29,028 nt of DNA from JAVBPP01 sp031549535 (GTDB lineage: Bacteria > Bacillota > Clostridia > Oscillospirales > Acutalibacteraceae), in NCBI GenBank assembly GCA_031549535.1, contig JAVBPP010000084.1:1-29028 (forward strand). The letters run 5' to 3'. A program made the translations under genes and the position numbers. The number at the start of each line of letters is the position of its first letter. Within the stretch, counting starts at the first letter, position 1. Shown here piece after piece: positions 15,148-22,601 of the stretch. Below the pieces are notes generated by a model. It did no database searches. It was not told where the DNA came from and was given only the letters and a program-made list of their open reading frames with translations.

Positions 15148-15186
15148 TGCCATAAAATCGACATTTGATTTTATGGCACTTTTTTG
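15148..15186 (+). terminator. Rho-independent terminator downstream of the XRE gene
   Basis: TGCCATAAAATC (15148-15159) and GATTTTATGGCA (15167-15178) form a perfect 12-bp stem with a 7-nt loop, followed by CTTTTTTTG-like T-tract. The -35 box of the next promoter lies within its loop/3' arm. Confidence 0.85.
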
Positions 15187-15193
15187 CTATAAT
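15165..15193 (+). promoter_or_regulatory. Extended -10 sigma-A promoter for the FIST-kinase operon
   Basis: TTGATT (15165-15170), a 17-nt spacer and TATAAT (15188-15193) preceded by TGC (extended -10). The 3' arm of the terminator and its T-tract form the spacer. It gives a leader of about 170 nt containing repeat copy B. Confidence 0.75.
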
Positions 15194-15228
15194 GTAATTC
15201 TTAAAGAATAGGCGCTTGAGAAAGTCCT

Positions 15229-15339
15229 GGACGCGCAATACGCGCCCCTACATGTCGTAGACAATTCTTTCTCTGTAGGCGTATGTTGTAGGGGCGGCCA
15301 TTGGCCGTCCGCCGTTTCGTACGTTTCACAATTGCCTAT
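15229..15339 (+). repeat. Intergenic repeat, copy B (111 bp), in the FIST leader
   Basis: Homologous to copy A and in the same orientation. It contains 10-bp arms CGCCCCTACA (15243-15252) and TGTAGGGGCG (15287-15296) and a GGCCATTGGCC-type palindrome just downstream, so the leader RNA can fold strongly. The gene-free stretch 14989-15370 is accounted for by copy 2 of the MITE-like element, the terminator, the promoter and this repeat. Confidence 0.72.
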
Positions 15340-15370
15340 AATTCCGAAAGAAAAATGGGAGGTTACTGTT

Positions 15371-16582
15371 ATGCAAGTATTTACAGCCAGAACATGTGAA
15401 ACCTACGACATTGAATATCTGTGTGAAGAGCTCGGTAAGCAGGTTGCCGAAAATGTAACATTTGGATCCCGCACTATGGGTATTGCCATTTGCGACTCCA
15501 CCATCGATTACCCTGCCGTGATGAAGAAGCTGTCTGAAATGTATGACTTTGATATTTACGGCGCAACGGCTTTGGCGTTTATCGGCATTCACTCGGTTGA
15601 TGACATCAGCGTAAGCTTTATGATTATTACGGGAGACGAGGAGCTTGTCGGCTCCATGGCTCTCTCGGAGCCATGGACACCGGAAACGGTTGACCAGGTT
15701 CTGCGCGACGCCTACGCCCTGGGGCGGGAACGCATCGGCGAGGATCCCAAGATGCTCATTACGTTGCAGCCCTTCAGCACTGAAATCACCTCTGACATCA
15801 CGACAAAAATTCTAGATGACGCTTCCGGCCACTGCCCGATTTACGGCGCGGTTTCCTCCGCTGATTTATCCAGCAATGTTTCGGGTATCTTTGTAAACGG
15901 GGAATTTTATACCGATCGCCTTTTAATCAACATGCTCGGTGGCGGCATTCAGCCGCGCTTTGCCGTGGCTGAGGTGAAGCTACCGGCAAATAACAAAAAA
16001 GTGGTTATCACCCAATCCAGCGGAAATGTTGTGCACAAGGTTGGGGAAGATACCTTTTTGCGGTTTATGGAAAAAAACGGCTTGATTATTGAGCCCAGCT
16101 ATGTGTTGGAGAGCTTTATCGCCAGCTACACCTCCAGCCCTGTGATTGTATATTACAAGGAAAATGGCGAAGTGCTTGAAAAAATCCGCAATATCATCCA
16201 CATTGATTACGAGACCGGGGCGGTCGGTTTTAGCGGAGAGATGCCGGAAGGCTGCGAGCTCACCATCGCCGTGCTCAAGCGCGAGGAAGTGATTCGTTCT
16301 TCTAAGGCGTGCTTTGAGGATATCATTGCCAAGATTGAGGCAAACACCTCGGAGCAATACCGTTACAGCACGCTGTTTTCCTCCTCCTGCGGCGGCCGTT
16401 ATCTGATTATGACGGGCGACACGAGCATGGAGGGCGATTATATCACCAACCATCCCGCGCTGCGTGATTTGGCCTCCTGCGGCTTTTACGCAATGGGCGA
16501 AATTTGCCCGGCAACTATAGATGAAAACGGCAAAGCGGTCAACCGCGCCTACCACTCCTCCATCGTTTTGATGGCATTGTAA
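15371..16582 (+). CDS. FIST-domain sensory protein
   Basis: 403 residues, soluble. The N-terminal two thirds match FIST_N (YGATALAFIGIHSVDDISVS; HCPIYGAVSSADLSSN) and the rest FIST_C (LREEVI-type segment, then FSSSCGGRYLIMTGDTSMEG, then GFYAMGEICPA). FIST is a small-ligand-binding signalling domain often fused to or encoded beside kinases, cyclases or chemoreceptors. Here it is a free-standing protein 45 nt upstream of a hybrid histidine kinase, so it probably presents a cytoplasmic ligand signal to that kinase. I chose the ATG at 15371 (GGGAGG 8 nt upstream); the frame is open to an ATG at 15332, but that part lies in the repeat. The ligand is unknown. Confidence 0.88.
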   Translation: MQVFTARTCETYDIEYLCEELGKQVAENVTFGSRTMGIAICDSTIDYPAVMKKLSEMYDFDIYGATALAFIGIHSVDDISVSFMIITGDEELVGSMALSEPWTPETVDQVLRDAYALGRERIGEDPKMLITLQPFSTEITSDITTKILDDASGHCPIYGAVSSADLSSNVSGIFVNGEFYTDRLLINMLGGGIQPRFAVAEVKLPANNKKVVITQSSGNVVHKVGEDTFLRFMEKNGLIIEPSYVLESFIASYTSSPVIVYYKENGEVLEKIRNIIHIDYETGAVGFSGEMPEGCELTIAVLKREEVIRSSKACFEDIIAKIEANTSEQYRYSTLFSSSCGGRYLIMTGDTSMEGDYITNHPALRDLASCGFYAMGEICPATIDENGKAVNRAYHSSIVLMAL

Positions 16583-16627
16583 CTTGTTTCTATTTGATAG
16601 CATCGTGAAACGGAGGTTTTTGCAGTC

Positions 16628-18769
16628 ATGGAGAATCTGTCTGCGCTTCAACTGGAACTCGAACAGCTGCGGGAGGAAAACCGCCGTGTAATCCGGGAGA
16701 GCGAAAATTTAAAGCGCCGGATTGTGCGCCTGGAGCGGGACAAGCAATATTCCGCAATCACAACCGAGAACATCGAGCGGCTGCGGGATTTCAATGCCCA
16801 CGAAAAAGAGGTACAGCACTTATACAACCAGCTTTTGCTCTCCAACTGCCCGGACATGATTTTTGTTTTTGACCGAGACTTTACCTTTTTGCTGGGCACC
16901 GAAAGCAGCAGCACCTTTTTGGGTTATTCCAGCCACAATGATTTGGTGGAAAAGCCGCTCTCCTTTATTTTTGGCAGGCGCTTTTCGCAGGATGAGCTTG
17001 CGATGCTCACCGAAAAGGCTAAGCTTGTTATGGCGATAGGGCAGGCAGCGGAATTTGACCAAAAGCTGGAGACGGACGGGCAGACTGTTTATCTGGAAAT
17101 CACCATTTCGCCCGCAAACAATCTGGAGGGCGAATGCATGGGCGTTGTCATCGTGCTGCACGATGTAACAGCCCTGACGCTGCTAAAAGAGGCCGCCGAA
17201 AAATCCTCTGTTGCCAAAAGCGTTTTTTTGGCTACGATGTCCCACGAGATGCGCACGCCGATGAATGCCATTATCGGCATGTCCAGCATCGCCAAAAGCA
17301 CCGATGACATTGAAAAAATGCGCTATTGTATGGATAAAATAGATAACGCGTCGGTGCACCTTTTGGGCGTGATAAACGACATTTTGGATATTTCAAAAAT
17401 TGAATCCGGTAAATTTGAGCTCTCCCCCAGCGATTTTAATTTTGAAAAAATGCTCATTCGCATCATTAACGTGCAAAATTTCCGGATTGAAGAAAAAAAG
17501 CAGTTGTTAACGGTGAATCTGGACCCGGAACTGCCTCGTTTCATTCATTCCGATGAGCAGCATCTTGCACAGGTCATCACCAATTTGCTCTCCAACGCCA
17601 TTAAATTTACGCCGGACGGCGGCAATATTACGCTGGATGTGGCGGTTGCGCAGCGGCAAGCCGGAACATTATGCCTGGAAGTTTCGGTTTCGGACACGGG
17701 AATCGGCATCTCGCAGGAGCAGCAAAGCCGCCTGTTCCAATCGTTTGAGCAGGCAGACAGCGGCATTTCCCGGCGCTTTGGCGGAACCGGGCTGGGTCTT
17801 GTTATCTCTAAAAATATCGTAGAAATGATGGGCGGCAGCATTTGGGTGCATGCAACGCCCGGGGAGGGCTCACAGTTTTCTTTCCGGGTCTATGTGGATG
17901 AATGTGACGATACTATGCAGGAACGAGACAGCGCGGAAGATATGGATTGGAGCAAGATTCGCATTCTGGCGGTTGACGACCAAAAGGATGTGTTGGATTA
18001 CTTTGTAAACCTCGGTTCCTCCCTGGGTCTTCACTGCGATGTTGCGCAGGGCGGTGATTCCGCCTTACAATTAATTGAGGCGGCGGTTCGCCCTTATCAG
18101 GTTATTTTCGTGGATTGGATGATGCCGGATATGGACGGCATTGAGCTGACCAAACGAATCAAACAACTCTGCGGTGAGAGCAGCATTGTCATTTTGATTT
18201 CGGCAACCGAATGGAGCCATCTGGAGCCGGAGGCCACAGCCGCGGGGGTAAACAAATATATGCCTAAGCCGCTGTTCACTTCGTCCGTAGCGGATTGCAT
18301 TGCGGAATGCGTGAGCTTGATGAAAGCACAACCGAAAGAGGAGGCGCAGGCCGTCTGCTTTGCAGGCAAGCGGATTCTGCTGGCCGAGGATATTGAGGTA
18401 AACCGCGAGATTGTGCTGGCTCTGTTGGAGGACACCAAGCTTTCCATTGACTGCGCGGAGAACGGAGCCGAGGCTGTAAGCATGTTTGCGGAAAATCCCG
18501 GGCGCTACGACTTGATTTTTATGGATATTCATATGCCGGTCGTGGACGGTTACAGCGCCACCCAACAAATTCGCGCGCTGCATCTTCCGCAGGCGAAAAC
18601 GGTGCCGATTATCGCCATGACGGCCAATGTGTTCCGCGAGGATGTGGAACGCTGCCTGGAATGCGGCATGAATGACCACATCGGCAAACCGATTGATATT
18701 GACGAAGTCATCCATAAGCTGGTTCATTATTTGCAGCCCTCCAAAGCCGGTCAGCCAACCCTTTCATAG
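16628..18769 (+). CDS. Soluble hybrid histidine kinase with two receiver domains
   Basis: 713 residues with no membrane segment. In order: coiled coil (1-70), PAS (about 75-185), HisKA with phospho-acceptor His206 in ATMSHEMRTPMNAIIGM, HATPase with Asn323 (LLSNAIKFTPDGG), Asp356/Gly358 (SDTGIGIS) and GGTGLGLVISK, then receiver 1 with Asp496 (IFVDWMMPDMDG) and receiver 2 with Asp633 (IFMDIHMPVVDG) and a conserved K687. Such kinases relay phosphate His to Asp. No Hpt, DNA-binding, GGDEF or other output domain is present and no response regulator is nearby. The input is probably the PAS domain plus the adjacent FIST protein. GGAGG lies 11 nt from the ATG, a long spacing. Confidence 0.93.
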   Translation: MENLSALQLELEQLREENRRVIRESENLKRRIVRLERDKQYSAITTENIERLRDFNAHEKEVQHLYNQLLLSNCPDMIFVFDRDFTFLLGTESSSTFLGYSSHNDLVEKPLSFIFGRRFSQDELAMLTEKAKLVMAIGQAAEFDQKLETDGQTVYLEITISPANNLEGECMGVVIVLHDVTALTLLKEAAEKSSVAKSVFLATMSHEMRTPMNAIIGMSSIAKSTDDIEKMRYCMDKIDNASVHLLGVINDILDISKIESGKFELSPSDFNFEKMLIRIINVQNFRIEEKKQLLTVNLDPELPRFIHSDEQHLAQVITNLLSNAIKFTPDGGNITLDVAVAQRQAGTLCLEVSVSDTGIGISQEQQSRLFQSFEQADSGISRRFGGTGLGLVISKNIVEMMGGSIWVHATPGEGSQFSFRVYVDECDDTMQERDSAEDMDWSKIRILAVDDQKDVLDYFVNLGSSLGLHCDVAQGGDSALQLIEAAVRPYQVIFVDWMMPDMDGIELTKRIKQLCGESSIVILISATEWSHLEPEATAAGVNKYMPKPLFTSSVADCIAECVSLMKAQPKEEAQAVCFAGKRILLAEDIEVNREIVLALLEDTKLSIDCAENGAEAVSMFAENPGRYDLIFMDIHMPVVDGYSATQQIRALHLPQAKTVPIIAMTANVFREDVERCLECGMNDHIGKPIDIDEVIHKLVHYLQPSKAGQPTLS

Positions 18770-18773
18770 GGTT
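18757..18773. promoter_or_regulatory. Perfect 6-bp dyad touching the telA -35 box
   Basis: AACCCT-TTCAT-AGGGTT spans the kinase stop codon and its last base is the first base of the -35 box. It may be an operator for a regulator or a short hairpin in the kinase mRNA. Confidence 0.4.
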
Positions 18774-18801
18774 TGACAAATGTATGCGAATAACATAGAA
18801 T
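18773..18801 (+). promoter_or_regulatory. Sigma-A promoter of the telA-xpaC-vWA genes
   Basis: TTGACA (18773-18778), 17-nt spacer, TAGAAT (18796-18801). The start codon of the TelA gene follows 37 nt downstream, so the three genes can be expressed apart from the kinase. Confidence 0.75.
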
Positions 18802-18838
18802 GAAATTGCTCATAAAAATGATATAGGAGTATTGCGCT

Positions 18839-19960
18839 ATGACTGACGAAATTAACCTTGTCTTAGACGGAGATATGCCCGCCGCAGCGCCGGAGAACAG
18901 CACAGCCAGTTTAGAAACAATTGTGCGCGAGGCCTCCCAGCTTTCGCTTGAAGATCAGCAGAAAATTGATGAGTTCGCCTTAAAAATAAATATGCATGAT
19001 ACCACGGCGATTTCCCGTTTCGGTGAGTCGGCGCAGAGCAAGTCTGCCCAGTTTACAGAGTCCGCCCTAACCGGGGTCAAGGGCAAGGATTTGGACGAGG
19101 TCGGCAAGATGATCACCAGCTTGGTGGTGCAAGTGAAGGGCTGCACGCCCGAGTCTGAAAAAAAAGGCCTTGCCCGTGTATTGCAAAAAGGAAAAAACTA
19201 TATTGAAGAGCTACGGGTACAGTATGGCGAGGTGTCCACCAGCATCGACCGTGTTTCCGCAACGCTGAAGGGGCACCGTATGACCCTGCTTGCCGATATC
19301 GCTACGCTGGATAAGCTGTTTGACAGCAACCTCATGTATTTCAAGGAGCTTTCCATGTATATCCTTGCCGGTAAGCAGGCGCTTACCGCATGTGAAAACG
19401 GCGAATTGAAGGAGCTGCAGCACCTGGCTGCCGAAAGCGGGCTGCAGGAGGATGCGCAGCGCGCCAACGACTTGGCAGAGCAGTTCAATCGCTTTGAAAA
19501 ACGCCTGTATGACCTGGAGCTGACCAGAGCCATTTGCATTCAGATGGCACCGCAGATACGCATGGTGCAAAACACAAATGTCATCATGTCGAATAAAATA
19601 CAAACAACGGTTGCAAACACCATCCCGCTCTGGAAAAACCAGATTTTGCTCGCACTGAGCACAGAACACACCAGCCGCGCCATTGAAGCACAAAACCAAG
19701 TGGATGAGCTGACCAACCAGCTTCTGCGTGAAAATTCAAAACGGCTCAAGCAAAACACGCTGGATGCCGCAAAGGCTTCTGAACGCGGTATTGTGGACAT
19801 TCAAACCCTGATTGCGACGAACGAGGATATCATCACAACCCTGGATGAGGTTTTGGTGATTCAAAACGACGGCAGGCAAGCAAGGCGCGAGGCAGAGCAG
19901 CAGCTGGCGCAAATTGAGAACGAGCTGAAAACCAAGCTCCTGGAAACGCGTAAAATATAA
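18839..19960 (+). CDS. telA: TelA-family (toxic anion resistance) protein
   Basis: 373 residues, soluble, long alpha-helices. It has the family layout: an N-terminal ALQLS-like helix (IVREASQLSLEDQQKIDEFA), LTGVKGKDLDEVGKMITSLV, the repeated-helix core with TLKGHRMTLLADIATLDKLF, LTRAICIQMAPQIRMVQNTN and a final VVANTIPLWKNQI-type segment (VANTIPLWKNQILLAL). TelA proteins were named for tellurite resistance, but most act in envelope or antimicrobial stress with an unresolved mechanism. TAGGAG lies 10 nt from the ATG. It heads a three-gene unit with an XpaC-like membrane protein and a vWA lipoprotein, a pairing seen elsewhere in Firmicutes (TelA with XpaC). Confidence 0.9.
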   Translation: MTDEINLVLDGDMPAAAPENSTASLETIVREASQLSLEDQQKIDEFALKINMHDTTAISRFGESAQSKSAQFTESALTGVKGKDLDEVGKMITSLVVQVKGCTPESEKKGLARVLQKGKNYIEELRVQYGEVSTSIDRVSATLKGHRMTLLADIATLDKLFDSNLMYFKELSMYILAGKQALTACENGELKELQHLAAESGLQEDAQRANDLAEQFNRFEKRLYDLELTRAICIQMAPQIRMVQNTNVIMSNKIQTTVANTIPLWKNQILLALSTEHTSRAIEAQNQVDELTNQLLRENSKRLKQNTLDAAKASERGIVDIQTLIATNEDIITTLDEVLVIQNDGRQARREAEQQLAQIENELKTKLLETRKI

Positions 19961-19998
19961 GCGTGGATTGGATTGAATCGAAAGAAGGCTGTCACCAG

Positions 19999-20748
19999 AT
20001 GAGAAAAATCGGCATATTACTGTTACTCGCAGGGATACTTGCCGCTATTCCGGTTTATACTGCCGAAACCGCCCTGATTATCCGGATGGGGATACGGGCA
20101 TTTCAGGCGTTTTCGGTTCTGCCCCCGCTTTTTGCATCCTCCGGCGCTGCTCTGCTACTCACCGGCGTTGGAAAAGACCTTTTGGCAAAACACAAACGCA
20201 GGCTGGAGGAGCGGAAAGTTCTGGAGCAGCAGCGTGAGAATGCAAAGCCCGTCCTGTCTTACACCGCCGCCAGCTACGACCCGGAGGATATTCGGCGGCG
20301 TTTGGAGGGAATTGCGCGGCAAAGGCCGGATTTGGAGGAGGCGATTTCGCGCTGTCACGGCCAGATGGACGCCATGGATCGCCGCCAGGCAAAGCTCAAG
20401 GAGCTGTTGGATCTCAACGGAGCCGAATACCTGCGCAACACGGAAACGCTGCTGAATGAAGTGGAGCAATTTATTTGCAAAAACTTTAGGAAGGTAATCA
20501 ACCGCTGCGTGGTTTCGGATTTGGGAGACGACCAGGTTTTTTCAAAGGACGGTCACTATGCCACCGATTTGGAGCTGATTGACGCAATTCTCCTAAAAAA
20601 CCAGACGGAGCTGGATAACATAAAAAAATTCCTTGCGGACTTGGCTGACCTCATCAGTGAGGATAACGACAATCCGGAAACGACGCTGGAAATATGGATG
20701 AACATTATTCGGGATTCTCTGAATAAGGAAGGGGATTTTTTAGCATGA
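19999..20748 (+). CDS. XpaC-like membrane protein
   Basis: 249 residues. Two N-terminal membrane segments (about 4-22 and 34-55) are followed by a basic stretch (KHKRRLEERK) and a long soluble helical region (about 80-249) with DLELIDAILLKNQTELDNIK. This matches the XpaC family (5-bromo-4-chloroindolyl phosphate hydrolysis protein), whose name reflects a phenotype; no phosphatase motif is visible. XpaC proteins accompany TelA. I chose the ATG at 19999 (AAGAAGG about 10 nt upstream); a GTG at 19963 would add 12 hydrophilic residues before the membrane helix. Its stop overlaps the start of the vWA gene. Confidence 0.78.
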   Translation: MRKIGILLLLAGILAAIPVYTAETALIIRMGIRAFQAFSVLPPLFASSGAALLLTGVGKDLLAKHKRRLEERKVLEQQRENAKPVLSYTAASYDPEDIRRRLEGIARQRPDLEEAISRCHGQMDAMDRRQAKLKELLDLNGAEYLRNTETLLNEVEQFICKNFRKVINRCVVSDLGDDQVFSKDGHYATDLELIDAILLKNQTELDNIKKFLADLADLISEDNDNPETTLEIWMNIIRDSLNKEGDFLA

Positions 20749-22439
20749 CAAAGAAATTTGTATCCGTTTTACTGATGCTGATACTCGTCTGTTCTGCCCT
20801 CGCCGGCTGCGACGGCATAACCAGCACAAACCCCAACCGCGCGGATGCCCTCAGCTATGACAACGCGGTCAAAGAATTGGATGCGTTTACCAAAACGATT
20901 ACGGCAAAAGAAGTTGACAAAAAACTTGATATTTACACCTCGGAGTCCTCCGGTGCCGATGCTCTGGCGGATATCAGCGTATTTGCCCTGCCCACGCAGG
21001 GCAGCGGGCAAATTAACCTGGAAATTGCCGCCGACACCGAAATGAGTGACGAAAGCTCTCCCGATAACTGGATGAATCTGGTGGCGGCAAAATTTAACCG
21101 CGCGAATATCAGCTACAAGGGCAAGAGCGTTACGGTATCTGTGCGCAAAATTACCGCGGGTGAAACGGTGACCTATATGACAGAGGCGAACTATCGCCCG
21201 GATGTGTTCGTCCCCTCCAGCTATATTTACGGGCAGATGCTCGATGCCTCGGGTATTAAAACCGTGAAGCTTTCAGACCGTATCGCCGGCAACACAGCCG
21301 GAATTTTGATGGCGAAAAAGACGCATGAGACATTTACCGAAAAATACGGCGAAGTGAACCTAACAAATGTAATCGAGGCAAGCCTTGCCGGGGATATTGT
21401 GTTCGCCTATACCAATCCATACACGTCCAGCACGGGGCTGAACATGTTCTCCGGTATGCTTTGCGCCTATGACGGGCAAAATCCGCTCTCCGCAACCGCC
21501 GCGGATAAGCTGCTGGAATACCAGAAAAACTCGCCGCCCGTGGGCTATACCACTGCCGTCCTGCGCGACCAGGCGGCAAAGGGTGTGATACAGGCGATGG
21601 TAATGGAGGAGCAGGCCCGTTTCGGCAAACAGGCGGAATTGAAGAATTTCGTTTACACCCCCCAGGGCATCCGGCATGACCACCCCGTATACACCTTTGA
21701 GTATACCTCGCCGGAGAAGCGGGAGGCTGCCAAGCTGTTTGTGGACTATTGCTTAACGCGGGAGAGCCAGGAGCTTGCCACAGAAAAAGGATTTAACAAA
21801 TATGACGAATACAAGGGGCAGACCTACCCCCTGGACGGCGCAGGCTATCTCGCCGCACAGAAGCTTTGGAAGAAAAATAAAGACGGCGGGCGCCCCGTTG
21901 TCGCCGTTTTTGTAGCCGATGTTTCCGGCAGCATGGACGGTTTGCCGATTAACTCCCTGAAGGAATCCCTTGTTTCCGCAACCGGATTCATTGGGGAAGG
22001 CAACCACATCGGCCTGGTATCCTACTCCGATAACGTGTTTGTCAACCTGCCCATCGGGGAATTTAACGATACCCAGCGCGCCTATTTCTCCGGTGCGGTA
22101 AAATCATTGACAGCAGGGGGCGGGACGGCAACCTACAACGGTGTTTTGGTCGGCCTGCAGATGCTGTTGGCAAAGCAAAAGGAACTGCCCGACGCCAAGC
22201 TCATGCTCTTTGTGCTCAGCGACGGGGAACAGAACCAGGGCTACAACTTAAACCGGATAACTCCCATTATCGGCGGCCTGCAGATTCCCATCTACAGCAT
22301 AGGCTACAACCTGAGCCAGGGCAGCGAGGCGGAGGGTGAACTGAGCACCCTTTCCGGCATCAATGAGGCTGTGCTCATTAACGCAAGCAGCGAGGATTTG
22401 ATTAACAACCTGCGCAATCTGTTTAACGTGCAAATGTAG
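20745..22439 (+). CDS. Lipoprotein with solute-binding-like N-terminus fused to a von Willebrand A domain
   Basis: 564 residues. The signal peptide ends in LAGC (Cys22), so the protein is lipid-anchored outside the membrane. Residues about 60-365 resemble an extracellular solute-binding protein (FNRANISYKGKSVTVSVRKI; YRPDVFVPSSYIYGQML; YTFEYTSPEKREAAKLFVDY). Residues about 384-564 are a vWA domain with a complete MIDAS: Asp392-x-Ser394-x-Ser396 (DVSGSM), Thr461 and Asp493 (LSDGE). The start overlaps the XpaC-like stop (ATGA). The MIDAS suggests metal-dependent binding of a protein partner at the surface; a link to the cytoplasmic TelA through the XpaC-like membrane protein is inference. A strong terminator follows. 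Confidence 0.88.
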   Translation: MTKKFVSVLLMLILVCSALAGCDGITSTNPNRADALSYDNAVKELDAFTKTITAKEVDKKLDIYTSESSGADALADISVFALPTQGSGQINLEIAADTEMSDESSPDNWMNLVAAKFNRANISYKGKSVTVSVRKITAGETVTYMTEANYRPDVFVPSSYIYGQMLDASGIKTVKLSDRIAGNTAGILMAKKTHETFTEKYGEVNLTNVIEASLAGDIVFAYTNPYTSSTGLNMFSGMLCAYDGQNPLSATAADKLLEYQKNSPPVGYTTAVLRDQAAKGVIQAMVMEEQARFGKQAELKNFVYTPQGIRHDHPVYTFEYTSPEKREAAKLFVDYCLTRESQELATEKGFNKYDEYKGQTYPLDGAGYLAAQKLWKKNKDGGRPVVAVFVADVSGSMDGLPINSLKESLVSATGFIGEGNHIGLVSYSDNVFVNLPIGEFNDTQRAYFSGAVKSLTAGGGTATYNGVLVGLQMLLAKQKELPDAKLMLFVLSDGEQNQGYNLNRITPIIGGLQIPIYSIGYNLSQGSEAEGELSTLSGINEAVLINASSEDLINNLRNLFNVQM

Positions 22440-22456
22440 TGTTGTATCATAAAGAA

Positions 22457-22499
22457 TAAAGAAATCAGCCTGTGCCAAAAGCGCAGGCTGATTTCTTTT
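22457..22499 (+). terminator. Rho-independent terminator after the vWA gene
   Basis: GAAATCAGCCTGTGC (22461-22475) and GCGCAGGCTGATTTC (22481-22495) form a long GC-rich stem with a CAAAA loop, followed by TTTTG. A-rich bases before the stem extend the pairing and could allow use on both strands. Confidence 0.88.
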
Positions 22500-22566
22500 G
22501 TGCGGTTTATCAAATCAACCGATATTTTTCACATAACCAACATGAAGACATCGCAAAGAGCGGGTA

Positions 22567-22575
22567 TGCTATAAA
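22567..22575 (+). promoter_or_regulatory. Extended -10 element for the HtrA-ABC operon
   Basis: TGCTATAAA is an extended -10 about 26 nt before the start. The 17-nt upstream hexamer is GACATC, a poor -35 box. Confidence 0.45.
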
Positions 22576-22601
22576 CAGACCTTAGGGAAAGGATGAGCAC
22601 C

